A stretch of DNA of 34,216 nucleotides from Bacteroidota bacterium (GCA_026391975.1 JAPLDB010000083.1:1-34216), one strand, 5' to 3'. Shown: positions 14,821 to 23,962, counted from the stretch's first letter. Notes: a model not told the origin generated them from the sequence alone. Numbers and translations: made by a program.

Positions 14821-17800
14821 TTATGCTGAAGGCAATTCAATAATAAACTCTGTAAACTCACCCGGCTTGGATTCCACGCGCAAATCCCCGCCGTGGCCTT
14901 TGGTGATGATGTCGTAGCTGATGCTCAGTCCCAGTCCAGTTCCCTGTCCAGTGGGTTTGGTGGTAAAGAAGGGTTCGAATATTTTTTCTTTGATGTCCTG
15001 AGGAATTCCTTTGCCGTTGTCACGTATGGCAATGCCTACTTTATTTCCTGATTGATAGGTGCGCACTTTTACGATGAGTTTAAAATTTTCTCCTTCGGAT
15101 TTTCTTCTGTCTTCAACAGCATAAAATGCATTGTTGAAAATGTTTAGCACCACGCGGCTGATGTCCTGTGGAATGACCTTCACTTTTGGTAAATCTTTGC
15201 CAAGGTCTTTTTCAAGGTTGCAGTTAAATCCTGAATCCTTCGCGCGCATGCCATGGTATGCAAGGTCTACAAACTCGGTCACCAGTTTGTTAATGTCTGT
15301 GACCTGCTTTTCCGAAACGCCCGACCGGCTGTGCATCAGCATTCCTTTTACAATGCTGTCGGCACGTTTGCCATGATGAACTACTTTTTCAAGATTAAGC
15401 TTTACGTCGCTGATCAGCTCCTTTTGCTCAACAGGATCAGTGGAGGTTTCCACCTCTTCAAGCATCTCAATGGAAGATTCTGAAAAATTATTGACAAAGT
15501 TGAGCGGGTTCTGAATTTCATGTGCTATGCCTGCAGTGAGTTGTCCAAGCGATGCCATCTTCTCACTTTGTATCAGCTGGTCCTGCGTAGAGCGGAGGTT
15601 CGTCATGGTATCTGTCAGCTCTGAATTTTTTTCTGAAAGCTCATGTGTTCGCAGTGTTACTTTTTCTTCCAGCAGTGTGGTTTGCTTCCTCAAAGAACGC
15701 GTGCGGTATCTGATATATCCTAAGATGATGAAAGCAATGAGCAGCGCCGTGGCAGTCATAAACCACCAGGTTTTCCAGAATGGTGGTGTGATGGTAATGG
15801 CAATAGCAATGCCTTCTTCATTCCAGTAGCCGTCATTGTTGCAGGCTTTCACACGGAAAGTATAATGACCGGGATCAAGATTGGTATAGGCTGTATAATG
15901 ACGTGTGCCGATGTAATGCCAGTCATCGTCAAGTCCGTCAACCTTGTATGCATACCGGTTTTTTTCAGGGAAAAGATAATTGAGCGCCGCATATTCAAAG
16001 GAGAAGGAATTCTGGTCGTAATTGAGCAGCATGGTTTTTTCGCTGGTAATGAGCGTGTCCATGCGCTGTGGTTTTTCAAAAAGGTAAAAACGGGTGATAA
16101 CAATCGGCGGAATGAAAGAGTTGTCTTTGATATTGTCAGGATTAAAAACATTCAACCCGTTGCTGCCGCCAAAATACAGCCATCCGTCTCTTCCTTTGTA
16201 GCAGGCGTTCTCGTTGAATTTATTCTGCAGTCCGTCTTCAACTTTGTAGGTGCGTGAGGTGAGCACAGCATCACGAACGTCTTTTGTTTGTGTGCTGAAT
16301 TTACAAATGCCGTTGTTGGTACTGATCCATAAATTTCCTTTTTCGTCTTCCAGTATGCCATTGATGATGTTGTTTGGCAGTCCTGCACTTTCAGTATAGG
16401 AAATAAAATTTCCTGCTGATCTTTCAAATGCATCCAGTCCACCACCATAAGTGCCGATCCACATTGTCCCTTTTGAATCTTTATGCAGGCAATGAATAAA
16501 ATTACTGGAAATGCTTTTCGGGTTTGCAGGATCGTTTTTATAGGTTGTGAATTTTCCGATGGAAGGATTGAAGATGCACATTCCGCCACCGTAAGTAGCC
16601 ATCCACACGCTGCCATCAGCATCCGTAATAACATCCATCACCACATTGCTGCTGATGGATGTGGGATCGGATGGATTGTTCAGATAGGATGAAAATTTCC
16701 CTGTGTGAGAATCAAATTTATTCAAACCGCCACCATAGGTACCAATCCACAATTCGCCGGCTTTGCCAACTGAAAGACTCCTGATGGCATTGCTGCCCTG
16801 TGAATTATCATTGTTCCTGTAAACTGTTGCCTTGCCTGATTTTTTTTCAAGGGATACAAGCCCGTCTTCAGTCCCGATCCACAGCAAATGATTTTCATCT
16901 TCAGCAATGCAAAAAATATTTTTTTCAAGCAGCACAGATTCAGTGATTTTCGGAAGTCTGTCAGAAACAAATCTTCCTTCCTTCCTGTCGAAAATTTTCA
17001 GGCCGTTTGAACCGAGTATTCCGCACCATGCATTTCCGTCAGCATCTTCATGAACACAAAACACATTGTTGTTGGAGCCGGCATCGGTGGTTTCTGTGAA
17101 TTTATAGGTGACAAATTTATCCACTGACCTGTTAAAGCTGCTTAAGCCATTGGCTGTGCTGTACCACATAGTGCCTGCATGGTCTTCAAAGATGTTCCAT
17201 ATCTTATCGCTGCTGACTGAATTCAGGTTTTGCGGATCATAGTTGTACCGCGTCATTTTTCCTGTCGACAAATCAAACGCTGTCAATCCACCGCCCATTG
17301 TGCCTATCCATAATACGCCGCTTTGGTCTGAGGCAATTGAAAAAATGCTGTTCAGCCCAAGCAAGCCTTCTGTTGATTCTCTTGAAAAGGATGAAAATGT
17401 TTTTGTTGATGGATTGTATTTGTTCAATCCTCCGTTCAGCGTCCCTATCCAGATATTTCCTGATTTGTCCTCGTACAGACAGGTAATTTCATCTTCGGTC
17501 AGTGAGTTAGAATTGCCATCTTTATGCTGAAGGACTTCCAGTGTTTTACTGCTGATGTCATATACGTTCACGCCATTTTTTGCAGTACCGATCCACAGCT
17601 TGTTTTTTTCATCTGCATGGAGGGCCGTTATGAAATTGCTGCTCAGCAAAATTGTTTTCTGGAGTACATCGTCAAATGTTGTAAACGTGCCCGCAGCAAC
17701 GTTAAACGAATTGAGCCCTGCACTCGTTCCGACCCACACCGTTCCGGCATGATCTTCACACATGGCATAGATGAGGTTGTTGCTGATGGAGTTTTTATTT

Positions 17801-18174
17801 TTCTCATCGTGCATGTACCGTGAAAAAGTTCCGTTTGTCCTATTGTATCTGTTCAGGCCGTTGTCTGTTCCGATAAAGAGATTATTCTTGCTGTCTTCAA
17901 AAATGCACCGGATGATATTGTTCGAGAGAGAGCCTGAGTCGGATGGAATTGACTTATAAATTTCAAAAGTATATCCGTCGTATTTATTCAGACCATCTTC
18001 AGAACCAAACCATAGGTAACCCTGACTGTCCATGAAACTGCAGTAAACGGTTGCACTGCTGAGCCCCTGATCTGTATTCAGTCTTCCAAAACGCAATGAC
18101 GGCGTAGCAGGCTGCGCCCATGCTGCAGTTATGCAGATGATGAATAATGAGATGATATATGCTGCTTTTTTCAC
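14821..18174 (-). CDS. Membrane sensor histidine kinase with 14 Reg_prop repeats and Y_Y_Y domain
   Basis: Inner-membrane sensor of 1117 residues. The signal peptide is at 1-20 (AAWA-QP). The periplasmic part contains 14 repeats of the type LWIGTxxGGLNxF (YLWFGSEDGLNKYDG first, WLYFGGSNGLNVFNP last), enough for two seven-bladed propellers, and then a Y_Y_Y domain (about 700-790, with YRYKV-like NRYAYKVDGLDDDW). One membrane helix is at about 803-822, a coiled region at 830-870, HisKA with His885 in GIAHEIQNPLNF, and HATPase_c with NIFNNAFYAV, DNGKGI and GTGLGL. This is the sensor half of the hybrid two-component systems that often detect polysaccharides in Bacteroidota, but without the usual receiver and AraC-type HTH. 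It pairs with the receiver gene 6 bp downstream. Ligand unknown. Confidence 0.93.
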   Translation of the reverse strand: MKKAAYIISLFIICITAAWAQPATPSLRFGRLNTDQGLSSATVYCSFMDSQGYLWFGSEDGLNKYDGYTFEIYKSIPSDSGSLSNNIIRCIFEDSKNNLFIGTDNGLNRYNRTNGTFSRYMHDEKNKNSISNNLIYAMCEDHAGTVWVGTSAGLNSFNVAAGTFTTFDDVLQKTILLSSNFITALHADEKNKLWIGTAKNGVNVYDISSKTLEVLQHKDGNSNSLTEDEITCLYEDKSGNIWIGTLNGGLNKYNPSTKTFSSFSRESTEGLLGLNSIFSIASDQSGVLWIGTMGGGLTAFDLSTGKMTRYNYDPQNLNSVSSDKIWNIFEDHAGTMWYSTANGLSSFNRSVDKFVTYKFTETTDAGSNNNVFCVHEDADGNAWCGILGSNGLKIFDRKEGRFVSDRLPKITESVLLEKNIFCIAEDENHLLWIGTEDGLVSLEKKSGKATVYRNNDNSQGSNAIRSLSVGKAGELWIGTYGGGLNKFDSHTGKFSSYLNNPSDPTSISSNVVMDVITDADGSVWMATYGGGMCIFNPSIGKFTTYKNDPANPKSISSNFIHCLHKDSKGTMWIGTYGGGLDAFERSAGNFISYTESAGLPNNIINGILEDEKGNLWISTNNGICKFSTQTKDVRDAVLTSRTYKVEDGLQNKFNENACYKGRDGWLYFGGSNGLNVFNPDNIKDNSFIPPIVITRFYLFEKPQRMDTLITSEKTMLLNYDQNSFSFEYAALNYLFPEKNRYAYKVDGLDDDWHYIGTRHYTAYTNLDPGHYTFRVKACNNDGYWNEEGIAIAITITPPFWKTWWFMTATALLIAFIILGYIRYRTRSLRKQTTLLEEKVTLRTHELSEKNSELTDTMTNLRSTQDQLIQSEKMASLGQLTAGIAHEIQNPLNFVNNFSESSIEMLEEVETSTDPVEQKELISDVKLNLEKVVHHGKRADSIVKGMLMHSRSGVSEKQVTDINKLVTEFVDLAYHGMRAKDSGFNCNLEKDLGKDLPKVKVIPQDISRVVLNIFNNAFYAVEDRRKSEGENFKLIVKVRTYQSGNKVGIAIRDNGKGIPQDIKEKIFEPFFTTKPTGQGTGLGLSISYDIITKGHGGDLRVESKPGEFTEFIIELPSA

Positions 18175-18258
18175 TTGAATATCGTCTACTGCCGTTTGTC
18201 TATTTTTTTTTACGCTTTGTCAACTGTCAACTGTCTTCTGTCTATTGGCTGTTTTTTT

Positions 18259-18327
18259 AACTTTTAACTTTTAACTTTTAACTTTTAACTTTTAATTTTT
18301 AACTTTTAACTTTTGAATTTTGAATTT
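18259..18327. repeat. AACTTTT heptamer tandem array
   Basis: About nine 7-bp units: five AACTTTT, one AATTTTT, two AACTTTT, then GAATTTT units. It is the intergenic counterpart of the heptamer runs inside the sorting domains of genes A-D. Confidence 0.85.
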
Positions 18328-18356
18328 GCCTTTCCTCCCTCACCCCAACTCTAAAG

Positions 18357-18376
18357 CCTGCCTGACATTAGGCAGG
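18357..18376. repeat. CCTGCCT hairpin between genes
   Basis: CCTGCCT (18357-18363), GACATT loop, AGGCAGG (18370-18376). A longer-spaced relative (CCTGCCTG...CAGGCAGG) lies after the permease gene at 22380-22419. No T-tract follows, so it is more likely a dispersed element than a classical terminator. Confidence 0.6.
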
Positions 18377-18460
18377 GGCGCCACCGCACATCATCAGTTG
18401 AAGATTTTTCACTCTTTGTCTATTGGCTGTTTTTCTAACTTTTGACTTTTGACTTTTAAC

Positions 18461-19633
18461 TTACCTTATCATCCCCGTCCCTGCACACTTACTACACGTC
18501 ACCATTCCCGCCGGACGCACTACTTCACTGATCGTGTAAGTTGCAAAATTTCTCGGACCCAATCCATTGCTGATGTCTTTTGTCACGGTTTTATTTTTTC
18601 TGATTTCTGATTGTGAAATTTTACCATTTCCAAGACATAACGGACACAATTCCGCTTTTGTTTCTGCAGCGCTGCTTTTCGCAATGATCTTTGGTTCACG
18701 GGTTTCTGATACGGGTTCTTCAGCAGGTTTTTCAAAGAGCACGTTTTCACTCACGATTTTTCCCATGTCATATTTGTACTCTGTGGTCAGTCCGTCGGCT
18801 GTGGTGAATTTTCCGAAGCCGTGATTCTCATTGAATTTATAATCTCCGGCGTAAACATCGCCGTTGGCGTAGAAATAAGTACCGCATCCGTTCAGAGATC
18901 CGGCAAAGAAATCGCCTTCATAAACATCTCCTGAAGCATAAAAGAAAATACCATAACCGTTTTGCAGGTCATCACGGAAATTTCCTTCGTACACACTTCC
19001 GTCTTTTAATGTCATGGTGCCTTCTCCGTCAAAGTTATCCATAAAAAAATTACCGGTATAGATAGTTCCATCATTGAAGAAATAAGTTCCCTGGCCGTTT
19101 CTTTTTCCTTTAGAAAAATTTCCTTCGTACCTGTCGCCGCTGCGGTAGTACCAGGTTCCATTGCCTTCCGGAAAATCATTAGCATACATTCCTTCATAGC
19201 GGCTGCCGTCATTGAATGTTGCCTTGCCAACTCCATGCTTCCTGTTATTCATGTACATCCCTTCGTACCGGTTGCCGCTGGGATAATCCATTGTTGCATG
19301 GCCTTCCATTTTACCGCTGTAAAAAGCACCACGGTAAACGCTGCCATCCTTAAATGTATAGGTTCCATCGCCCTGCATTTTGCCTTTTGAGAAATCACCT
19401 TCATATACAGCTCCGTTGTGGTAATACATTTTTCCTTTGCCTTCAAATACATTGTTGGAAAAACCACCTTCATACCTGTCGCCTGTGCTTAATTGTATGA
19501 TGCCAAAACCGGTAATGCAATCGCCTGAGATGCAGCCGACTTTCTCAATACTCTGAGCTTCTGTTGACGCAACAGGGCAAAGAAAAATGAGGAATAAGAA
19601 TGAAATTAACAGAAGTGTTTTTCGAAGGGACAT
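18461..19633 (-). CDS. Exported MORN-repeat protein with two CxxCxGxG motifs
   Basis: Hypothetical protein of 390 residues. The ATG at 19633 (MSLRKTLLLISFLFLIFLC) gives a good signal peptide and lies about 20 bp below a promoter match; the longer frame from 19660 would begin at or before the transcription start. Ten MORN repeats of 23 residues follow (pattern VYEGDFxxGKxxGxGTYxF), a fold usually linked to membrane or protein contacts. The tail carries CPLCLGNG and CSKCAGTG, two CxxCxGxG motifs as in DnaJ zinc fingers, enough for one zinc site. MORN repeats combined with DnaJ-like zinc motifs in an exported protein are unusual; the exact role is unknown. It is divergent from the permease gene. 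Confidence 0.85.
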   Translation of the reverse strand: MSLRKTLLLISFLFLIFLCPVASTEAQSIEKVGCISGDCITGFGIIQLSTGDRYEGGFSNNVFEGKGKMYYHNGAVYEGDFSKGKMQGDGTYTFKDGSVYRGAFYSGKMEGHATMDYPSGNRYEGMYMNNRKHGVGKATFNDGSRYEGMYANDFPEGNGTWYYRSGDRYEGNFSKGKRNGQGTYFFNDGTIYTGNFFMDNFDGEGTMTLKDGSVYEGNFRDDLQNGYGIFFYASGDVYEGDFFAGSLNGCGTYFYANGDVYAGDYKFNENHGFGKFTTADGLTTEYKYDMGKIVSENVLFEKPAEEPVSETREPKIIAKSSAAETKAELCPLCLGNGKISQSEIRKNKTVTKDISNGLGPRNFATYTISEVVRPAGMVTCSKCAGTGMIR

Positions 19634-19979
19634 AAGCGAAACCGCCATATTCAGTTCCACACAATATTATTACAAGTTTGTGGATTGGCAAAATTGGAAT
19701 CGTGTTTTATTGCAACATTCCAGGTATGATCTATTTAATCTCGTTGGGGGTATTCTGTTACAATGTAAACAAAGCCTATTGCTTCAAAGACTCTGATTAT
19801 AATATATTTCTGCTGAGCCACTTACCTTCTTTTGTGTTTCAGGAAACGATGCGATACAAGGTCCTGATGGGGAATTTCATCGAAGATTTACGAGCATCAA
19901 GAAGGATGAATGTCATGTCATAAAAATATATTAAAACCTCAATTTAATCTTTACTATTTTTACCCGCACCCCTAATTTT
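19634..19979. other. Divergent intergenic region, no gene supported
   Basis: The 346 bp between the MORN and permease starts hold the MORN promoter at 19662-19692. An 81-codon plus-strand frame (19678-19923) has no recognisable domain and overlaps that promoter, so I do not call it. For the permease gene only a weak TATTTTTA (19955-19962) is seen. Confidence 0.6.
19662..19692 (-). promoter_or_regulatory. Promoter of the MORN-repeat gene
   Basis: On the minus strand TTTTG ends at 19689, then 19 bp, then TAATATTG (19669-19662), one mismatch from TAnnTTTG with an ideal -33 TTTG. Transcription would start near 19655, which favours translation from 19633. Confidence 0.55.
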
Positions 19980-22379
19980 ATGCTGGAGAAAATCGCACGC
20001 ATTATTTTACGCAATCGCCTTGTCATGCTCATTTCTCTGGGTCTGATCACGGTGGCAATGGCCGTGCTTTCTTTTCATGTAAAACTGAGCTACGAAACTG
20101 CAAAGATCCTCCCCGATGATGATTCAACCCTCGTTGCTTACCAGAAATTCAAACAGAAATTCGGTGAAGACGGCACGGTGATGATCATTGGTTTCCAAAG
20201 CAATGACCTTTTCAAACTTGATCTTTTCAATCATTGGTACGACCTTTCTCAGGAGATCAAAAATGTAGATGGTATTCAGGAGGTTGTTTCTACGGCCAGA
20301 AGTTACAATGTAATACGCAATGATTCATTGCAACGGCTGGACTTCAAGCCAGTGCTTTCAAGAAGACCAACTTCTCAGGCCGAAGTTGATTCAGTGAAAT
20401 CAATCCTGATGCAGCTTCCTTTCTATGACGGATTGCTTTTCAACAAAGAATCCAATGTAACGATCATGGCCATCACGCTTGATCAAAGCGAGATTAATAC
20501 AAAGGGGCGGATTGAAATAGTTCAGCAGATTAAACAAATAGGCGACAAGTTTGCAGCAGACAACAACCTCACGTTGCATTATTCGGGCTTGCCTTACATC
20601 CGCACTGCAGTAACAGCGAAAGTGCTGAGTGAGATGAAACTGTTTCTGATCCTTGCATTGGTGATCACTGCATTGATTCTACTCTTTTTCTTCCGGTCAT
20701 TTTATCCCGTATTGTTTCCTATGCTGGTGGTGATGATGGGTGTGATCTGGAGTTTTGGCACACTTGTTTTGCTCGGATATAAAATTACGATTCTCTCCTC
20801 TCTTATTCCCCCGCTCATCATTGTGATCGGAGTCCCGAATTGCATTCTTCTCCTGAATAAATACCAGCAGGAGTATGCAAGACACGGCAATCAGGCGCGG
20901 GCTTTGTCAAGAATGATTTCAAAGATCGGTGTCACAACGTTCTTTGCAAACGTAACAACTGCCATTGGCTTCTTCGTTTTCTATTTTACGCATTCAGCCA
21001 TATTACAGGAGTTTGGGATCACTGCAGCGATCAATGTGATGCTTACCTATGTCATCTCGTTGATTTTCATTCCTGTCGTTTTCAGTTTCATGGCGCCTCC
21101 CAATCCCAAACAGATCCGCCATCTGGACAGAAAGGGCATCAATCTTATTCTGGATAAGATCGATATATGGGTGCATCGCTACAGGAAACGGTTCTATGTG
21201 ATCGTCCTCCTCATTATCGCCATCAGTATTTATGGAATTACAAAAATGACAACGGTAGGTTATGTTGTTGATGACCTTCCAAAGAAAGATGTCATCTATA
21301 CAGACCTGAAGTTTTTCGAACAGAATTTTCACGGCGTGCTTCCTTTTGAAGTAAGCGTGGACACAAAGAAGCCAGGTGGGGCGCTTGCTTTGCCAACTTT
21401 GTACAAGATTAATCGCCTTCAGAAAATTTTTGCTTCTTATCCTGAGTTCTCTGAACCAGTATCTATAGCGGAAGGAATTAAATTCTCTTACCAGGGATTG
21501 AATGACGGTGATCCCAAAAGATACATCATTCCGAACGTCCAGGAACTGGCACGGTTGAAATCATACTCTGGAACTGCAAAGGGAAATGAGAAGATGTTTC
21601 ATTCCATCATTGACAGCGCAAAACAAACAACTCGCATCAGTATACAGGTTGCAGATATCGGAAGTATCAAAATGAAAAAACTGATGGACGAAATACGGCC
21701 ACGGGTTGATTCTGTTTTTGATCCTAAAGATTACAATGTGACCGTTACAGGAAACTCAATCATTTTTCTCAAGAATAACGACTACCTGCAAATTAACTTG
21801 AAGGAAAGTGTGATGCTTGCAATCCTGCTCATCGGATCGATCATGTTTTTTCTTTTCATGTCTGTAAGGATGGTTTTTATTGCATTAATCCCTTCTCTTG
21901 TTCCGCTGATTATTACTGCAGGCATCATGGGATTTGCGCACATCTCATTAAAACCTTCGACTATTCTGATCTTCAGCATTGCATTTGGTATTGCGTCAGA
22001 TGGCACCATGTACTTCCTTACAAAATACAGACAGGAACTGAAGCGTCATGCCGGAAGTATTTCTAAAACTGTTTCCCTCACGATACAGGAAACGGGCGTG
22101 AGTATGGTGTACACGGCAGTCATATTGTTTTTCGGATTTTTTATTTTCACCGCTTCAAATTTCGGCGGCACATCAGCGCTTGGCGTACTGATCTCTGTCA
22201 CACTGCTTATTGCCATGTTCAGCAATTTAATTTTCCTGCCCGTACTTTTGCTCTCTCTTGAAAAACGCGTCATCACCCGCGCTTTCCTCAAAGAGCCGCT
22301 GATTCAGATGTACGATGAAGAAGAAGACGTCGAGCTGGAAGAACTGCAAATACAAAAAAAAGATGATCTCACCGAATGA
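19980..22379 (+). CDS. RND/MMPL-superfamily permease
   Basis: Inner-membrane transporter of 799 residues, probably proton-driven; substrate not evident (lipids, hydrophobic compounds or sterol-like molecules are typical of the superfamily). The first helix is at about 13-32, followed by a periplasmic loop of about 185 residues. Then come a bundle of helices from about 218 to 370 with the conserved IPPLIIVIGVPNCILLLNKYQ segment, helix 7 at about 405-421 and a second loop. The mirror-image bundle from about 610 to 765 contains IFSIAFGIASDGTMYFLTKYRQE. The matching IGV-x-x-x-x-LLNKY and FGIASDGTMYFLTKY segments are the paired motifs of the two halves. It ends in an acidic cytoplasmic tail (DEEEDVELEELQ). 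It is single, with no membrane-fusion partner beside it, unlike AcrB-type pumps. Confidence 0.85.
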   Translation: MLEKIARIILRNRLVMLISLGLITVAMAVLSFHVKLSYETAKILPDDDSTLVAYQKFKQKFGEDGTVMIIGFQSNDLFKLDLFNHWYDLSQEIKNVDGIQEVVSTARSYNVIRNDSLQRLDFKPVLSRRPTSQAEVDSVKSILMQLPFYDGLLFNKESNVTIMAITLDQSEINTKGRIEIVQQIKQIGDKFAADNNLTLHYSGLPYIRTAVTAKVLSEMKLFLILALVITALILLFFFRSFYPVLFPMLVVMMGVIWSFGTLVLLGYKITILSSLIPPLIIVIGVPNCILLLNKYQQEYARHGNQARALSRMISKIGVTTFFANVTTAIGFFVFYFTHSAILQEFGITAAINVMLTYVISLIFIPVVFSFMAPPNPKQIRHLDRKGINLILDKIDIWVHRYRKRFYVIVLLIIAISIYGITKMTTVGYVVDDLPKKDVIYTDLKFFEQNFHGVLPFEVSVDTKKPGGALALPTLYKINRLQKIFASYPEFSEPVSIAEGIKFSYQGLNDGDPKRYIIPNVQELARLKSYSGTAKGNEKMFHSIIDSAKQTTRISIQVADIGSIKMKKLMDEIRPRVDSVFDPKDYNVTVTGNSIIFLKNNDYLQINLKESVMLAILLIGSIMFFLFMSVRMVFIALIPSLVPLIITAGIMGFAHISLKPSTILIFSIAFGIASDGTMYFLTKYRQELKRHAGSISKTVSLTIQETGVSMVYTAVILFFGFFIFTASNFGGTSALGVLISVTLLIAMFSNLIFLPVLLLSLEKRVITRAFLKEPLIQMYDEEEDVELEELQIQKKDDLTE

Positions 22380-22419
22380 CCTGCCTGCCGAAAAGCAAGC
22401 CAAGGCGGCGACAGGCAGG
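22380..22419. repeat. CCTGCCTG...CAGGCAGG inverted repeat after the permease gene
   Basis: CCTGCCTG (22380-22387) and CAGGCAGG (22412-22419) flank 24 bp, directly after the permease stop codon. It could act as a terminator hairpin, but no T-tract follows. Confidence 0.6.
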
Positions 22420-22438
22420 CGAAATAGATATTACCCCA

Positions 22439-23062
22439 TCGAATAACGAATGATTCCTAGGCATCGGAATAGTCGAATATCCGAATTGCGAAAGATTGAT
22501 TTCTTTGCCTTTTAATATGTAATCCGATTTCGAAGAAAAAATTACATTATAATGGTTTTATAGAACATCCGAATTGGAGACTTTCGCGCTGTAAATTATT
22601 ATTCGAAGGAATCAATGGGTGTTGTAAAAGTCTTAAGGAGTGATTTGATCTATCCTGAATTAAGTTATCAGATTGTAGGATGTGCATTCGACGTTTTTAA
22701 TAAATTAGGTCCCGGTCATTCTGAAAAAGTGTACCAGCAGGCAATGGCTGAAGCGATGAGGATAAAAGGGATAATATTCGCAGAACAGGCTTACTATAAT
22801 GTCAAATTTAACGAAAAGGTTGTAGGAAAAAGTTTTTTTGATTTTGAAGTGGATGGAAAAATCATTGTTGAGTTGAAAAAAGATGAGCGTTTTTCTAAAA
22901 CACACATCGACCAGGTTGTGGATTATCTGAAGAAAAGTGAGCTTAAGCTTTCCATTATTATTAATTTTACAAAAGAGGGTGTAAAATATAAGAGGCTGAT
23001 TAATGTTTCCGAATCTCCAAATCATCCGTAATTCGCATATTCGCACCCAATTCGTTATTCGA
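22439..23062. mobile_element. Candidate cassette: GxxExxY gene between inverted CGAATA-type repeats
   Basis: TCGAATAACGAAT at 22439-22451 is the exact reverse complement of 23050-23062. Inside each end, related CGAATA..CGAATT blocks continue in inverted orientation (about 22472-22493 and 23025-23047). The only gene between them is the GxxExxY gene. No target-site duplication is clear and there is no transposase, so calling this a mobile unit is inference. Confidence 0.4.
22615..23031 (+). CDS. GxxExxY family protein (PD-(D/E)XK nuclease-like)
   Basis: A 138-residue protein with the family signature GHSEKVY (34-40), preceded by the helix ELSYQIVGCAFDVFNKLGPG. The later part, FDFEVDGKIIVELKK (76-89), resembles a PD-(D/E)XK nuclease core with Asp80 and Glu86-x-Lys88. 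From general family knowledge this group is grouped with PDDEXK nuclease-like folds, but a biochemical role is not established. The length is typical and the frame intact. It is bracketed by inverted CGAATA-type repeats and seems more AT-rich than rfbA next door. It is monocistronic, with rfbA starting 70 bp later. Confidence 0.88.
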   Translation: MGVVKVLRSDLIYPELSYQIVGCAFDVFNKLGPGHSEKVYQQAMAEAMRIKGIIFAEQAYYNVKFNEKVVGKSFFDFEVDGKIIVELKKDERFSKTHIDQVVDYLKKSELKLSIIINFTKEGVKYKRLINVSESPNHP

Positions 23063-23101
23063 AGGAGTAACTGAATCTTAATTAATTTTTGTAGTTAAAA
23101 A

Positions 23102-23962
23102 ATGAAAGGTATCATACTAGCCGGCGGTTCCGGCACCCGTTTACATCCGCTTACACTGGCAATGAGCAAACAGCTTATGCCAATATATGATAAGCCGATG
23201 ATCTATTATCCGCTCAGCATTTTGATGATGGCTGATATCCGTGAGATACTGATCATCTCTACGCCGCATGACCTGCCCGGCTTCCGGCGGCTCCTGGGAG
23301 ATGGCGCCGCACTTGGATGTAAATTCTCGTATGAAGAGCAGGCCGTTCCGAACGGACTTGCACAGGCGTTTGTGATCGGAGAAAAATTTATCGGCAACGA
23401 CAGCGTTGCACTTGTCCTTGGCGATAATATTTTTTACGGACAGGGTTTGGGCCGCCTATTGCGTTCCAATAAAAATCCTGATGGCGGTGTTGTGTTTGCT
23501 TATCACGTCAGTGATCCTGAAAGATATGGCGTGGTTGAATTCGACAAAGACCTCAAAGCTGTTTCCATTGAAGAAAAGCCGGTGAAGCCAAAATCCAATT
23601 ATGCAGTGCCCGGACTTTATTTTTACGACAACTCAGTTGTAGGGATTGCGAAAAACCTCAAGCCAAGTGCACGCGGTGAATACGAGATCACAGACGTGAA
23701 TAAAATTTACCTCGAACGCGGCAAACTGAAAGTCGGGATTCTTGAGCGCGGTACAGCATGGCTCGATACCGGAACATTTGTTTCATTGATGCAGGCCTCA
23801 CAGTTTGTACAGGTCATTGAAGAACGACAAGGCCAGAAGATAGGATGCATTGAAGAAGTGGCATTCCGCATGGGATTTATCAATGCAGAACAGTTGCGAA
23901 AAGCTGCTGAGCCGTTAGTGAAGAGCGGGTATGGGAAGTATTTGCTTGGGTTAGTGAATTGA
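23102..23962 (+). CDS. rfbA: Glucose-1-phosphate thymidylyltransferase
   Basis: Joins dTTP and glucose-1-phosphate to dTDP-glucose, the first step of dTDP-L-rhamnose synthesis for surface polysaccharides; cytoplasmic. The 286-residue length is normal. The nucleotide-binding signature [11 protein letters not shown] (8-18) is followed by [18 protein letters not shown] (22-39), [13 protein letters not shown] (78-90), the metal site [10 protein letters not shown] (107-116) and the late WLDTGT segment. All are typical of RfbA/RmlA. rfbB, rfbC and rfbD are not in the window: the epimerase-type gene at 31226 is a related fold but not adjacent. It is convergent with the barrel pseudogene, whose stop lies 1 bp away. 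Confidence 0.95.
   Translation: MKGIILAGGSGTRLHPLTLAMSKQLMPIYDKPMIYYPLSILMMADIREILIISTPHDLPGFRRLLGDGAALGCKFSYEEQAVPNGLAQAFVIGEKFIGNDSVALVLGDNIFYGQGLGRLLRSNKNPDGGVVFAYHVSDPERYGVVEFDKDLKAVSIEEKPVKPKSNYAVPGLYFYDNSVVGIAKNLKPSARGEYEITDVNKIYLERGKLKVGILERGTAWLDTGTFVSLMQASQFVQVIEERQGQKIGCIEEVAFRMGFINAEQLRKAAEPLVKSGYGKYLLGLVN

Larger units (their letters stand above)
18175..18460. other. Repeat-filled gap between the sensor kinase and MORN genes
   Basis: No gene seen. It holds GTCTACTG/GTCAACTG-type microrepeats (18184-18245), the AACTTTT heptamer array (18259-18327), a CCTGCCT-GACATT-AGGCAGG hairpin (18357-18376), and a second short heptamer run that reaches the MORN stop codon (about 18437-18463). 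I find no convincing promoter for the sensor kinase. Confidence 0.7.

Noticed and set aside
14821-18174. Complete hybrid two-component system (HTCS) in one chain
   Set aside because: The protein ends right after HATPase_c; the receiver and AraC-type HTH are missing, and a separate receiver follows.
19678-19923. 81-codon plus-strand frame in the divergent MORN/permease gap
   Set aside because: No domain, no ribosome-site or promoter of its own, and it overlaps the MORN promoter on the other strand.
22705-23046. 113-codon minus-strand frame over the GxxExxY gene
   Set aside because: Shadow of a gene with a clear family motif on the plus strand.
23102-23962. dTDP-rhamnose operon
   Set aside because: Only rfbA is present; the neighbours are a GxxExxY gene and a barrel pseudogene, and the SDR at 31226 is 7 kb away.
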